Assembly (NCBI GenBank): GCA_015662785.1
Contig: DQTM01000247.1
Coordinates: forward strand, 1 to 13,972
Direction: 5' to 3'
Source of the DNA: Sulfurospirillum arcachonense
GTDB lineage: Bacteria > Campylobacterota > Campylobacteria > Campylobacterales > Sulfurospirillaceae
DNA length: 13,972 bases
In this document: positions 1 to 7,976 of the stretch, piece by piece
How positions within the stretch are numbered: position 1 is the first letter of the stretch
Layout: the number at the start of each line of letters is the position of its first letter
The notes under the pieces: model-generated
The model's database searches: none
What the model was told of the DNA's origin: nothing
The model's input: only the letters and a program-made list of their open reading frames with translations
Made by a program: the position numbers and the translations under genes

Positions 1-441
1 GAAATAAAAAGAGTAGAAGAAGCATATAAAAGATATAAGATAGATTACACCCTATGCTTTTTAGATATAGATCATTTCAAGATGGTAAATGATACATATG
101 GGCATGAAGCAGGAGATGTTATACTCTCAACTCTTGGAAAGATTTTGAAAAGGTATCTAAGAAAAGTAGATTTTGTTGGTAGATATGGTGGTGAAGAGTT
201 TTTGACGATACTTCCAAATACAGATTTAGAACAGGGTGTACTTTTTGCAGATAAAATAAGAAAAATCATAGAAAATTATAAATTTGTTTATAAAAATGAG
301 CGTATTGATGTCAAAATAAGTTGTGGTGTAGCACAGCGATCACGTTGTGGTTCTGAAAAAGAAACCATTACTAGTGCCGATAAAATGCTTTATAAAGCAA
401 AGCAAAATGGTAGAAACCAAGTAATGCCAAAAGCTAAATGA
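1..441 (+). CDS. Diguanylate cyclase, GGDEF domain (3' part, 5' end outside window)
   Basis: This is the C-terminal 146 residues of a protein that makes the second messenger cyclic di-GMP from two GTP. The frame is open from base 1, so the true start and any N-terminal sensor domain lie upstream of the window. Visible are the metal-binding stretch LDIDHFKMVNDTYGHEAGD (about 61-117), the active-site signature GGEEF at 187-201, and an RKVD at 160-171. That RKVD lies exactly five residues before GGEEF and fits the RxxD inhibitory I-site, so product feedback inhibition is likely. The end of the domain (SADKMLYKAKQNGRNQV) is intact. The active-site signature supports a working cyclase rather than a degenerate GGDEF, but what it senses cannot be told here. 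Its stop codon overlaps the folC start as ATGA, so it is probably co-transcribed and translationally coupled with folC. Confidence 0.93.
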   Translation, partial: EIKRVEEAYKRYKIDYTLCFLDIDHFKMVNDTYGHEAGDVILSTLGKILKRYLRKVDFVGRYGGEEFLTILPNTDLEQGVLFADKIRKIIENYKFVYKNERIDVKISCGVAQRSRCGSEKETITSADKMLYKAKQNGRNQVMPKAK

Positions 442-1586
442 CTTTAGATAAGTTTTTAGCTCTTAAACCACTCTATTATGACAAAATTGATTATGATAGA
501 TTTCCTGTTATTTATAAAAAGATAAAAAAACATTTTAAACTTCCTAAAATAATTCATATTGTAGGAACAAATGGTAAAGGTTCAACGGGACGAGCATTAG
601 CTCATTTTCTACATTTAAATGGTTTACATGTAGGGCATTATAGCTCACCTCATATTATAAAATTCAATGAGCGTATTTGGATAGATGGTAGAGATGCAGA
701 TGATAATACTTTAGAATTAACGCATAAAGAACTTCAAAGCTTACTGAGCAAAGAAGATATTAAAGCACTCTCATATTTTGAATATACAACACTTTTAGCA
801 ATGCTTATTTTTTGCAAAAAATGTGATTACATTGTTTTAGAAGCGGGACTTGGTGGAGAGTTTGATGCAACTAATGTTTTTGAAAAAGAACTTAGTATCG
901 TTACTCCTATAGGTTATGACCACGAGTCTTTTTTAGGCACTACTATTGTGCAAATTGCAACAACTAAACTTAGGAGTGTAAATAACAACTTACTTTTAGC
1001 AAAGCAGTATGAAAAAGATGTTTATGAGTTAGCACTTAGCCAAGTTGAAGATGTTAATAGCAATCTTTATTTAGCACAAAGTTATTTGAGTGATGAATTT
1101 TACAAAGAGTTAGACTGTTTTATTGAAACTAAAAAATACCCGTCTTTTTTTAAAGATAATTTTTCAACAGCATTTTGTGCATTTGAGCTTTTAGGTTTCA
1201 ACGTAGATGTAAATTTACTGGAGGATTTAAAACTTTTTGGAAGGTGTCAAAAAATTAGCTCAAATGTAACTATAGATGTTGGACACAACCCAATGGCTGC
1301 AAAGGTTTTGTTAGAGCATTTTAGAGAAAAAAAAGTTATTTTAATTTATAATAGCTATAACGATAAAGAGTATAAAGTAATTTTAAAGATATTGAAGCCA
1401 ATTATAAAAGAGGTTCAAATACTTAGAATTGAAAATGAACGAGTAGTTTTAAAAAGTAATTTAGAAAATGTTTTGAACTTACTTGATATAAAATACTCTC
1501 TATATGAAAAAATTAAAAAAGATGAAGAGTACTTGGTTTTTGGCTCTTTTTCAGTAGTGGAGAGGTTTTTATACGTATGTCAGTAA
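438..1586 (+). CDS. folC: Dihydrofolate synthase / folylpolyglutamate synthase FolC
   Basis: This is a cytosolic Mur-ligase-family enzyme that adds glutamate to dihydropteroate and to folates, using ATP. The ATP-binding loop GTNGKGST is at residues 43-50. The family block EAGLGGEFDATN is at 135-146, followed by DHESFLG at 161-167. The C-terminal domain carries FGR (267-269) and DVGHNP (280-285). At 382 aa it is somewhat shorter than the roughly 420-aa E. coli enzyme, which fits my recollection of epsilonproteobacterial FolC; nothing essential seems missing. The start overlaps the diguanylate cyclase stop by 4 nt, and the end overlaps the peptidase start by 10 nt. Whether both activities (DHFS and FPGS) are present cannot be settled from sequence alone. 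The placement just before an M23 peptidase, bactofilin and mfd matches the gene order I recall from Helicobacter pylori. Confidence 0.95.
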   Translation: MTLDKFLALKPLYYDKIDYDRFPVIYKKIKKHFKLPKIIHIVGTNGKGSTGRALAHFLHLNGLHVGHYSSPHIIKFNERIWIDGRDADDNTLELTHKELQSLLSKEDIKALSYFEYTTLLAMLIFCKKCDYIVLEAGLGGEFDATNVFEKELSIVTPIGYDHESFLGTTIVQIATTKLRSVNNNLLLAKQYEKDVYELALSQVEDVNSNLYLAQSYLSDEFYKELDCFIETKKYPSFFKDNFSTAFCAFELLGFNVDVNLLEDLKLFGRCQKISSNVTIDVGHNPMAAKVLLEHFREKKVILIYNSYNDKEYKVILKILKPIIKEVQILRIENERVVLKSNLENVLNLLDIKYSLYEKIKKDEEYLVFGSFSVVERFLYVCQ

Positions 1587-2512
1587 GAAATAAATTTACA
1601 ATAACAATATCAGACGTAAATGGTTCAAAGCACTATTTACTACATCAAATAATCAAGCGTTTTGTTTTGTATTTTACTCTTTTTGTTATTTTTCTTATTG
1701 TTACAGGATCATATTTAATTTCATTTTTGATGGACTCAGTAACAGATTTAGAAATTAAAAAAACTAAAATGCTTGAACATCAAGAAGTTCTCAAGCAAAG
1801 TAACGATAAGTTAATCAAAGAGCTGAATGATAAAACTAAGATTTTAACTCAAAAAATAGGTCAAAAAAGTGAAGAACTTGATACTATTAAAGAAAAAATA
1901 ACAGATATTGAAGCTTTAGTCGGTATAACTCCATCTTTAGAGACAGAAGTTGATGTAAGGCTTCAAAATATTCAGTTTACATCAGCACAACAAAAACTAT
2001 TTTTTGACAATATACCAAATGGAGAAGTTATACCTTTTAAAGGCTACAGTGGAAAATTTGGTTGGAGAAAACATCCTATTTCAAAGACAAAAGAATTTCA
2101 TAGAGGATTAGATCTTAGAGCTAAAAAAATGACACCGGTTCGTGCTCCTGCTGATGGAGTTGTTGAGTATGCTGGGTATCATAAAAGCAGTGGTTTTGGA
2201 AATTTGGTTATAATAGAACATAATTATGGGTTTAAAACGAGTTATGCACACCTTAGTAAAAAGTTTCCTGTAAAATCAGGTACTTTTGTAAAAAAAGGTG
2301 ATATAATAGCTTACACTGGCAATAGCGGTCTCTCAACTGGACCACATCTTCATTATGAAGTGAGGTTTATAGCAAGACTTTTAAATCCAGAGAATTTCAT
2401 TAAATGGAATAGCTCAAATTTTGAGCAAATATTTAAAAAGGAGAAAAGAGTTTCATGGCAATCTTTGATAAATCTAATGCAGAGTCACCTGCATCTAGCG
2501 AAACAACAATAA
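1577..2512 (+). CDS. Membrane-anchored M23 (LytM) peptidoglycan endopeptidase, Csd1/Pgp3-like
   Basis: This is a predicted zinc endopeptidase that cuts peptidoglycan cross-links in the periplasm. A short basic cytoplasmic N-terminus precedes one membrane segment (about residues 29-51). A charged, coiled-coil-like stretch follows at about 56-115, then the M23 domain at about 150-275. The metal and catalytic residues are present: H175 and D179 (FHRGLD), H225 (YAHL), and H257 and H259 (PHLHYE). It therefore looks active, unlike degenerate LytM activators. The ATG at 1577 is preceded by GGAGAGG at 1559-1565 and overlaps folC by 10 nt. The last 58 nt run into the bactofilin gene in another frame. 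Its position between folC and ccmA matches the helical-shape genes csd1/csd2 of H. pylori and pgp3 of Campylobacter jejuni, as I recall them. Only one such peptidase is present here. The role in cell shape is inferred from the family and neighbours. Confidence 0.9.
   Translation: MSVRNKFTITISDVNGSKHYLLHQIIKRFVLYFTLFVIFLIVTGSYLISFLMDSVTDLEIKKTKMLEHQEVLKQSNDKLIKELNDKTKILTQKIGQKSEELDTIKEKITDIEALVGITPSLETEVDVRLQNIQFTSAQQKLFFDNIPNGEVIPFKGYSGKFGWRKHPISKTKEFHRGLDLRAKKMTPVRAPADGVVEYAGYHKSSGFGNLVIIEHNYGFKTSYAHLSKKFPVKSGTFVKKGDIIAYTGNSGLSTGPHLHYEVRFIARLLNPENFIKWNSSNFEQIFKKEKRVSWQSLINLMQSHLHLAKQQ
2438..2443 (+). promoter_or_regulatory. Ribosome binding site fixing the nested bactofilin start
   Basis: AAGGAG lies 11 nt before the ATG at 2455, inside the 3' end of the peptidase gene. 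It supports translation of the bactofilin from an internal site and thus the 58-nt out-of-frame overlap, rather than a later start. Confidence 0.6.
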
Positions 2513-2853
2513 TAGCAAGTGGTGCTAAAATAGATGGTGTTTTTAACTGTGCTTCACGTCTTCATGTTGATGGAGAAGTAACAGGAGAGGTTCACTCTAA
2601 GAGTATAGTTACCATAGGTAAAGGTGGAAAAATTAAGGGTCCAGTAACCGCCAATAGACTTATAGTTAATGGACTTTTTGAAGGAAATGCAGACTGTGAT
2701 AGTGTAGAAGTTCTTGCTGGCGGAAAGTTTTTAGGTAAAGTTGTATCTAAAGAGCTTATGATAGAAGCTAAAGCTCAGTTTGAAGGTGAAAGTAAGATAA
2801 AAAGAGACAACGAAACTACTAAAACACCAATAAAAACTCCACTAAAGGTGTAG
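2455..2853 (+). CDS. ccmA: Bactofilin (CcmA-type cell-shape scaffold)
   Basis: This is a small cytoskeletal protein that forms beta-helical filaments at the inner face of the membrane and positions peptidoglycan-modifying enzymes. The core at about residues 17-115 shows the regular alternating glycine/hydrophobic pattern of bactofilins, for example HVDGEVTGEVHSKSIVTIGK and KIKGPVTANRLIVNGLFEG. It is flanked by a short polar N-terminus and a Lys/Thr-rich tail (KTPIKTPLKV). The MAIFD start matches how I recall epsilonproteobacterial CcmA beginning, and an AAGGAG site precedes it, so the start within the peptidase gene is credible. At 132 aa it is of normal length. It follows the M23 peptidase, the usual partner of bactofilins, and is followed 8 nt later by mfd. 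Localising the upstream peptidase is a likely function, inferred from family and context. Confidence 0.92.
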   Translation: MAIFDKSNAESPASSETTIIASGAKIDGVFNCASRLHVDGEVTGEVHSKSIVTIGKGGKIKGPVTANRLIVNGLFEGNADCDSVEVLAGGKFLGKVVSKELMIEAKAQFEGESKIKRDNETTKTPIKTPLKV

Positions 2854-2860
2854 ATAAAAA

Positions 2861-5830
2861 TTGCAATCAGCCATTTACGAATTTTTTAAAAATGGTGGTA
2901 ACAGTGACGTAGTTGGTGTTGCCACAGAAAAAGATGCTTTTTTAGTATCACAAGTAGTAGAGTATGTAGGTAAAAAAGCTTATCTACTTCCAGATTTAAG
3001 AGCTAGTTTTGGTGATGATTTACTCTCTTTTAGTATTGAACTTCAACAGCTTTTAAATACTTTAAAGAGTTATTATGATGATAACTCAACAAAAAAAGTT
3101 CTTATAGCTCCTATTAGAACACTTTTCATTCCACTCCCTCCACAAAACCTTTTTAAGACTCAAGTTATAGAGTTCGGTGGCACACTGGCACTGAATAATT
3201 TTAAAGAGAGTATGTTAAATTGGGGTTACACCGTAGTTGATGTTGTTGAAAGCCAAGGTGAAGTATCTTTTCGTGGGGATATTGTAGATATATTTCCAAT
3301 TAATTCTAAATTGGCTCTTAGAATCTCTTTGTTTGATGAAGAGATAGAGAGCATTCGTTATTTTGAGTGTGAAACACAGAAAAGTCAAAAAGAGGAGCTA
3401 GAATCATATGAAATAGTTCCTGCTCTTTTTTCACTAAGTAGTGAAGAATATGATAAACTAATTCAAAAAATAGAGAATATACAGAGTGATAGTTTTATAA
3501 AAGATATTCACTCATTAGGACTTTGGGCTCTAAAAGATGTATGTAAAAACTGGTTTGAAGAGTTTAAAATATGTCTGTTGAATGGTTTAGAAGAAGAGAT
3601 AGAAGAGATTGGATTATTTGATAAAAATGGAAGTGAACAGTTAAGTTCTTTACAAATAATCCCAAATGCTAGAGAGTTTAAACCTCTTGAAATTGCTTCA
3701 ATAAGCACATTTTTAGACTTTCATAAAAACAAAAAAGTTACCATACTTGCAAAGAGTGAAATACTTCTAAGACAAGAGGAGATTGACCCAAGCTTTGGTT
3801 TTAAACTAAGTGAATTGATTGTAAATATAATTAGTCCTAAAGAAGTTATTATCTCTTTAAATAAGCAATCAAAAAAGAAGAGAAGAAAAAAAGCATCTAT
3901 TATATTAGATGAGCTAAAAATAGGTGATTTAGTAGTTCATGAGAACTATGGAGTAGGGCTTTTTAAAGGATTACAAAATACAACGGTTTTAGGTAGTACT
4001 AGAGACTTTGTTGTGATTGAGTATCAAGGTGAAGACAAGCTTTTACTTCCTGTAGAGAATCTTGATGTAATAGATAGATACATCAGTGACGGTGGGCACT
4101 TAGGGGCAGTCGATAAGCTTGGAAAAGGAAGTTTTCAAAAACTAAAAGCAAAAACTAGGGTCAAACTTCTTGAGATTGCAAGTGAGATTATAGCAGTTGC
4201 GGCAAAAAGAGAGATGATAGAAGCAACAACTTTGCATTCTCAAGCTAAAATCAGAGATTTTCAAAAAGATGCAGGTTTTGAGTATACAGATGATCAGACA
4301 AAAGCAATCAATGAGATATTTGCTGATTTGAAGTCTTCAAAAATGATGGATAGGCTTTTGAGTGGTGATGTTGGTTTTGGAAAAACAGAAGTTGCTATGA
4401 ATGCAATGTTTTTAAGTGCTATAAACGGCTACCAAAGCGTTATGTTAGCTCCAACTACACTTCTTAGCTCTCAACACTTTAAATCGCTTTATGAGAGGTT
4501 TAATAAGTATGGTATTAGAGTAGAAAAACTTGACCGTTTTACATCAGCGAAAAACAGAAGTAAAATTTTAGCAGATTTAAGAAGCGGCGAGCTAAAAATA
4601 TGTGTTGGAACTCACTCTTTACTTGGAGTCGAGCTTAAAAATCCAGCACTGATTATACTGGATGAAGAGCATAAATTTGGAGTCAAACAAAAAGAAAAAT
4701 TGAAGCAAATGAGAGAAAATGTTCACATACTAAGTATGAGTGCAACTCCAATTCCACGAAGTTTAAATATGGCTCTGAGTTCGATTAAGCAATATTCTCA
4801 GATACTTACTCCACCGAGTGAGAGAGAAGATATAAGGACTTTTGTAAAAGAGTATGAAGAAAAGTCTTTAAAAGAAGCAATTACTAGAGAACTTAGACGC
4901 GGTGGACAAATCTTTTTTGTACACAATAGAATTGCCAGTATAGAAAATAAGAAAAATGAGCTGCAACTTCTTCTTCCTGGACTAAAAATACTCATACTTC
5001 ATTCAAAAATAAGTACAACTGTCACAGAAAAAGAGATGATAAATTTTGAAAACAAAGAGTACGATTTATTACTTTCAACTTCTATTATTGAATCTGGTAT
5101 ACACATACCAAATGTAAATACAATCATCATTGAAGGAAGTGATAACTTTGGAATTGCAGACCTTCATCAAATGAGAGGGAGAGTAGGACGTGCTAAAAGA
5201 CAAGGGTATTGTTACTTTTTAGTTAAAGATAAGACACAGCTTACTGAACAATCTAAAAAAAGACTAATGGCACTTGAAGCTAACTCATTTTTAGGAAGTG
5301 GTTCAGTTTTAGCATATCATGATTTAGAAATACGTGGTGGCGGAAACTTAATTGGTGAAGCACAAAGTGGACATATAAAAAATATAGGATATTCACTTTA
5401 TTTGAAGATGCTTGAAGATGCTATTAATACACTTTTAAACAATACACCGGTCCAGAAAAAAGAGGTTGAGATAAAACTCTCTATAAATGCTTTTATTAGC
5501 AGTGGTTGTGTAAGTGAAGATAGGGTTAGACTAGAGCTTTATCGTCGTTTGAGCAAGTGTATAAGTGTTAGAGATGTACTTGATATGGAAGAAGAGATGT
5601 GTGACAGATTTGGTAAACTAGATATCCATACTAAACAGTTTTTAGATGTCATTACTATAAAGATACTAGCAACACAGGCTAATATAGTTTTTGTTTCAAA
5701 TTTTGGACAGAATATAACTTTTAAAGATAAAAATGAACAAAAGAGTTATCTTAAATCACGCAGTAAAGATGACGATGACATCATAGCTACTGTATTAGCT
5801 CATCTTAGAAAAGAGGTAAAAAATGGATAG
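2861..5830 (+). CDS. mfd: Transcription-repair coupling factor Mfd
   Basis: Mfd is a DNA translocase that removes RNA polymerase stalled at lesions and recruits UvrA for nucleotide excision repair. The N-terminal UvrB-like module includes FRGDIVDIFP (137-146). After a basic linker (KKKRRKK, 338-344) comes the RNA polymerase-interacting CarD-like domain (KIGDLVVHENYGVGLFKG, 353-370). The superfamily 2 motor has Walker A GDVGFGKTE (502-510), Walker B DEEH (601-604), SATPIPR (627-633) and QMRGRVGRAKR (770-780). The Mfd-specific RGGGNLIGEAQSGHI (825-839) and a C-terminal domain that normally restrains UvrA binding follow. At 989 aa it is shorter than the 1148-aa E. coli protein but close to other epsilonproteobacterial Mfds as I recall. 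TTG at 2861 is the first possible start, since an in-frame TAA lies just before it; a weak AAAGGTG precedes it. It overlaps the glycosylase start by 8 nt. Confidence 0.97.
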   Translation: MQSAIYEFFKNGGNSDVVGVATEKDAFLVSQVVEYVGKKAYLLPDLRASFGDDLLSFSIELQQLLNTLKSYYDDNSTKKVLIAPIRTLFIPLPPQNLFKTQVIEFGGTLALNNFKESMLNWGYTVVDVVESQGEVSFRGDIVDIFPINSKLALRISLFDEEIESIRYFECETQKSQKEELESYEIVPALFSLSSEEYDKLIQKIENIQSDSFIKDIHSLGLWALKDVCKNWFEEFKICLLNGLEEEIEEIGLFDKNGSEQLSSLQIIPNAREFKPLEIASISTFLDFHKNKKVTILAKSEILLRQEEIDPSFGFKLSELIVNIISPKEVIISLNKQSKKKRRKKASIILDELKIGDLVVHENYGVGLFKGLQNTTVLGSTRDFVVIEYQGEDKLLLPVENLDVIDRYISDGGHLGAVDKLGKGSFQKLKAKTRVKLLEIASEIIAVAAKREMIEATTLHSQAKIRDFQKDAGFEYTDDQTKAINEIFADLKSSKMMDRLLSGDVGFGKTEVAMNAMFLSAINGYQSVMLAPTTLLSSQHFKSLYERFNKYGIRVEKLDRFTSAKNRSKILADLRSGELKICVGTHSLLGVELKNPALIILDEEHKFGVKQKEKLKQMRENVHILSMSATPIPRSLNMALSSIKQYSQILTPPSEREDIRTFVKEYEEKSLKEAITRELRRGGQIFFVHNRIASIENKKNELQLLLPGLKILILHSKISTTVTEKEMINFENKEYDLLLSTSIIESGIHIPNVNTIIIEGSDNFGIADLHQMRGRVGRAKRQGYCYFLVKDKTQLTEQSKKRLMALEANSFLGSGSVLAYHDLEIRGGGNLIGEAQSGHIKNIGYSLYLKMLEDAINTLLNNTPVQKKEVEIKLSINAFISSGCVSEDRVRLELYRRLSKCISVRDVLDMEEEMCDRFGKLDIHTKQFLDVITIKILATQANIVFVSNFGQNITFKDKNEQKSYLKSRSKDDDDIIATVLAHLRKEVKNG

Positions 5831-6485
5831 TTTTGAGCTGTTTAAAGCGTTAAAAGAGCAAGGTTATATCAAAAAAGAGAGAGAAAAACTCTGGTGGCCT
5901 AAAAGTGGAACTTTTGAGGTTGTTGTTGGAGCTATTCTTACTCAGCAAGCAAAGTGGGAAAAAGTAGAAAAGAGTTTAACTAATCTAAGAGATAAAAATC
6001 TTTTAAATTTAGATTCTATCGCTAATTTGAATGCGGAAGAGTTAGCACAGCTAATTAAACCAAGCGGATTTTACAATACTAAAGCAAAAAAATTAAAAAA
6101 ATTATGTCAAAATATTCTAGAAGAGTTTGAGTGTTTTGAAAATTTTGTTCTTCATGTAAGCAGAGATTGGTTACTCTCACAAAAAGGTATAGGTGAAGAG
6201 AGTGCCGATGGTATTCTTTGCTATGCTTGTAAAAAAGAGGTAATGGTAGTTGACAGTTATACCAATAGACTCGTAAAGAAATTTGGATATGAGTTTGATA
6301 GTTACGGTGAACTTCAAGAGTGGTTAGTTAGTGGCATTGAGAGTAATATAGAAAAAATTAACAAACTTTATGGAAAAGATATGGACTTAAATGTTGTTTA
6401 CGCAAGATTTCATGGAAAAATTGTGGAGTTTTGTAAGGAAAATAGACGTGGGAAAGATGTGGATGTTAGCGACCTAAATATATAG
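5823..6485 (+). CDS. magIII: MagIII-like 3-methyladenine DNA glycosylase (endonuclease III superfamily)
   Basis: This is a base-excision repair enzyme of the helix-hairpin-helix superfamily, 220 aa. The hairpin is KGIGEESADGI (121-131) and the catalytic aspartate is D144 (VMVVDSYTNRL). Where endonuclease III has its lyase lysine (GVGRK), this protein has Glu126, so it should be a monofunctional glycosylase without AP-lyase activity. The C-terminal four-cysteine iron-sulphur cluster of endonuclease III is absent. Both traits match H. pylori MagIII, which removes 3-methyladenine. The aromatic residues W24, W25 and W45 fall where I recall the base-stacking pocket of MagIII (Trp, Trp, Phe). The substrate is therefore inferred, not shown. 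The ATG overlaps the mfd end by 8 nt, joining two DNA repair genes. The stop codon lies inside the terminator hairpin. Confidence 0.88.
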   Translation: MDSFELFKALKEQGYIKKEREKLWWPKSGTFEVVVGAILTQQAKWEKVEKSLTNLRDKNLLNLDSIANLNAEELAQLIKPSGFYNTKAKKLKKLCQNILEEFECFENFVLHVSRDWLLSQKGIGEESADGILCYACKKEVMVVDSYTNRLVKKFGYEFDSYGELQEWLVSGIESNIEKINKLYGKDMDLNVVYARFHGKIVEFCKENRRGKDVDVSDLNI

Positions 6486-6494
6486 GTCGCTTTT
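6468..6494 (+). terminator. Intrinsic terminator overlapping the glycosylase stop codon
   Basis: A perfect 9-bp stem (AGCGACCTA, 6468-6476, with TAGGTCGCT, 6483-6491) encloses a 6-nt loop AATATA. A short T run (6491-6494) and a T-rich GGGTTATTTT follow. It ends the + strand unit before the convergent gene at 6498-6728. The T run is present only for the + direction; on the - strand the hairpin has no U tract after it. The TAG stop of the glycosylase at 6483-6485 is part of the descending arm. Confidence 0.8.
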
Positions 6495-6497
6495 GGG

Positions 6498-6728
6498 TTA
6501 TTTTGATTCTTGCTCTTGTTTATACGCCATTATCATAGCATATGCTTCATCTTTGAGCTTTAACTTTTCTTTTTTAAGTCCCTCAAGAGCCAGTTGTTCC
6601 ATATGCTCACGACCCTCTTCGATATTTGTTATCTGTTGGTCTAAATCGTTGTGTTTCTCAAAAATCTTAGCAAAGTGTGCATTGCTAACTTTGATATCTG
6701 AAATTATGTCTCTATATTCATGTAACAT
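6498..6728 (-). CDS. DUF465 / YdcH-family small helical protein
   Basis: This 76-aa protein is predicted to be nearly all alpha-helical and charged. It has the DUF465 (YdcH) pattern: an N-terminal MLHEYRDIISDIK, a central NAHFAKIFEKHNDLDQQI, and a C-terminal LKKEKLKLKDEAYAMIMAYK. No membrane segment or catalytic motif is visible. The biochemical role of the family is unknown to me. The start is well supported by AAAAGGAG (about 6734-6740 on the - strand), which lies 5-6 nt upstream. It is 60 nt downstream of argJ on the same strand and has its own promoter candidate, so it may be expressed independently. It is convergent with the glycosylase, whose terminator lies just beyond its end. Confidence 0.85.
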   Translation of the reverse strand: MLHEYRDIISDIKVSNAHFAKIFEKHNDLDQQITNIEEGREHMEQLALEGLKKEKLKLKDEAYAMIMAYKQEQESK

Positions 6729-6755
6729 TTTTTCTCCTTTTACAAATATAACTGT

Positions 6756-6761
6756 ATTGTA
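6756..6761 (-). promoter_or_regulatory. Candidate -10 element for the DUF465 gene
   Basis: On the - strand, TGTTACAAT forms an extended -10 (TGn then TACAAT), preceded by the T-rich run CTTTTTTG. This matches the usual style of Campylobacterota sigma-70 promoters, which lack a strong -35. Transcription would begin near 6748, giving a leader of about 20 nt that includes the ribosome binding site. Confidence 0.45.
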
Positions 6762-6788
6762 ACAAAAAAGTGGTTAATCAAAGGTAAA

Positions 6789-7976
6789 TTAAGTTCTATA
6801 ATCTGCATTTATTTTAACATACTCATAACTCAAATCACATCCATACGACGTATATGAGCTTTCACCTGCATTTAAGTCACAAGTAACCCTATAAGAGTCT
6901 TGTTTCATAACCTTAAAAGCTTTTTGTTCAGTCTCTTCATCAAGACTTGGATACTCTTTTGAATATACTATTACGTTATCATAAGAAATTACTAAATCTT
7001 CCTCTTTACATGTAATACGACTTGCCCCTATGGTTGAAGCTATCCGACCCCAGTTTGGGTCTTCACCAAACAGAGCAGTTTTTACTAAAAGAGAGTTACT
7101 AAGAGCTCTACTTGCTTTTTGTGCTTCCTCTATGTTGAGTGCATTTTTCACTTCAAAAGCTACTACTTTATTTGATCCTTCACCATCTCTTAAAATTTCT
7201 TGAGAAAGGTGTTTTGTCATGCGATTTAGTGCTTCACTAAATGCCTCTTTATCATAACAGTTTTTTGCAGAATTCAACATCATTACCGTATCATTAGTTG
7301 AAGTGTCTCCATCTACGCTAATAGTGTTAAATGATTGTTCAATTGCATTATGAAGTAGCTCGTCCATATCATTCTTTGGTATTTTTGCATCTGTTAAAAT
7401 AAAGCATAACATAGTTGCCATAGATGGGTTTATCATACCTGCACCTTTGCAGATTGCAGCTATATGAAAGAAGTCTCCATCTTCTAATTCTACTTTAAAA
7501 CATAACTCTTTTTTAAAACCATCTGTTGTCATAATCGCTTGTGCCGTATTGTCAGAGTTGTTTGAATTAAAATCAAATTTATCAAATGCAGTTGTTATCT
7601 TCTTTTTGTCTAGTCTGTACCCAATAACCCCTGTTGAGCTCATAATAGGGTTTTCTATAGTAGGAAGTTTTTCTTTTAAAACAGAAAATATCTCTTCAAT
7701 ATCTTTAACACCTTTTGCTCCTGTCATAGCATTTGCATTTTTTGAATTTAATAAAACAAAGTTTGTTTTAAAGTTTTTACCGTAGTTCAAAAAGTGACAA
7801 ATTGGAGCAGCTCTGAATCTGTTTTGCGTAAAAACTGCACTTACATCACATAGTTTACTGCTTCTTATAAAAGCTAAATCATTTTGGTTTTCAGCCTTTA
7901 GTCCACTACTAACTCCATCACAAAAAAAACCTTCTACATTTTCAAGTCCATTTTCAAGAGGAAATATATCAAACAT
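6789..7976 (-). CDS. argJ: Bifunctional glutamate N-acetyltransferase / amino-acid acetyltransferase ArgJ
   Basis: ArgJ transfers the acetyl group of N-acetylornithine to glutamate, recycling it in arginine synthesis; some members also use acetyl-CoA to start the pathway. The enzyme is made as one chain that cuts itself to give alpha and beta subunits. The cleavage motif KGAGMINPSMATML is at residues 177-190, and T188 would be the new N-terminal nucleophile. Other family blocks are NSKNANAMTG (77-86), the oxyanion-hole STGVIG (114-119), DGDTSTNDT (222-230) and a C-terminal YTSYGCDLSYEYV. The length of 395 aa is typical. The ATG lies within the end of the potassium channel gene (8-nt overlap ATGTTTGA), and no strong ribosome site of its own is seen, so coupled translation is likely. 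Nothing in the sequence explains the pairing with a channel. Confidence 0.96.
   Translation of the reverse strand: MFDIFPLENGLENVEGFFCDGVSSGLKAENQNDLAFIRSSKLCDVSAVFTQNRFRAAPICHFLNYGKNFKTNFVLLNSKNANAMTGAKGVKDIEEIFSVLKEKLPTIENPIMSSTGVIGYRLDKKKITTAFDKFDFNSNNSDNTAQAIMTTDGFKKELCFKVELEDGDFFHIAAICKGAGMINPSMATMLCFILTDAKIPKNDMDELLHNAIEQSFNTISVDGDTSTNDTVMMLNSAKNCYDKEAFSEALNRMTKHLSQEILRDGEGSNKVVAFEVKNALNIEEAQKASRALSNSLLVKTALFGEDPNWGRIASTIGASRITCKEEDLVISYDNVIVYSKEYPSLDEETEQKAFKVMKQDSYRVTCDLNAGESSYTSYGCDLSYEYVKINADYRT

Noticed and set aside
72..269. Open frame on the - strand across the GGDEF region
   Set aside because: It lies wholly within a conserved coding frame on the + strand, has no recognisable protein features and no ribosome site.
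6493..6762. Open frame on the + strand opposite the DUF465 gene
   Set aside because: The - strand frame has clear family similarity and a strong ribosome site; the + strand frame is its Cys/Ser-rich shadow.
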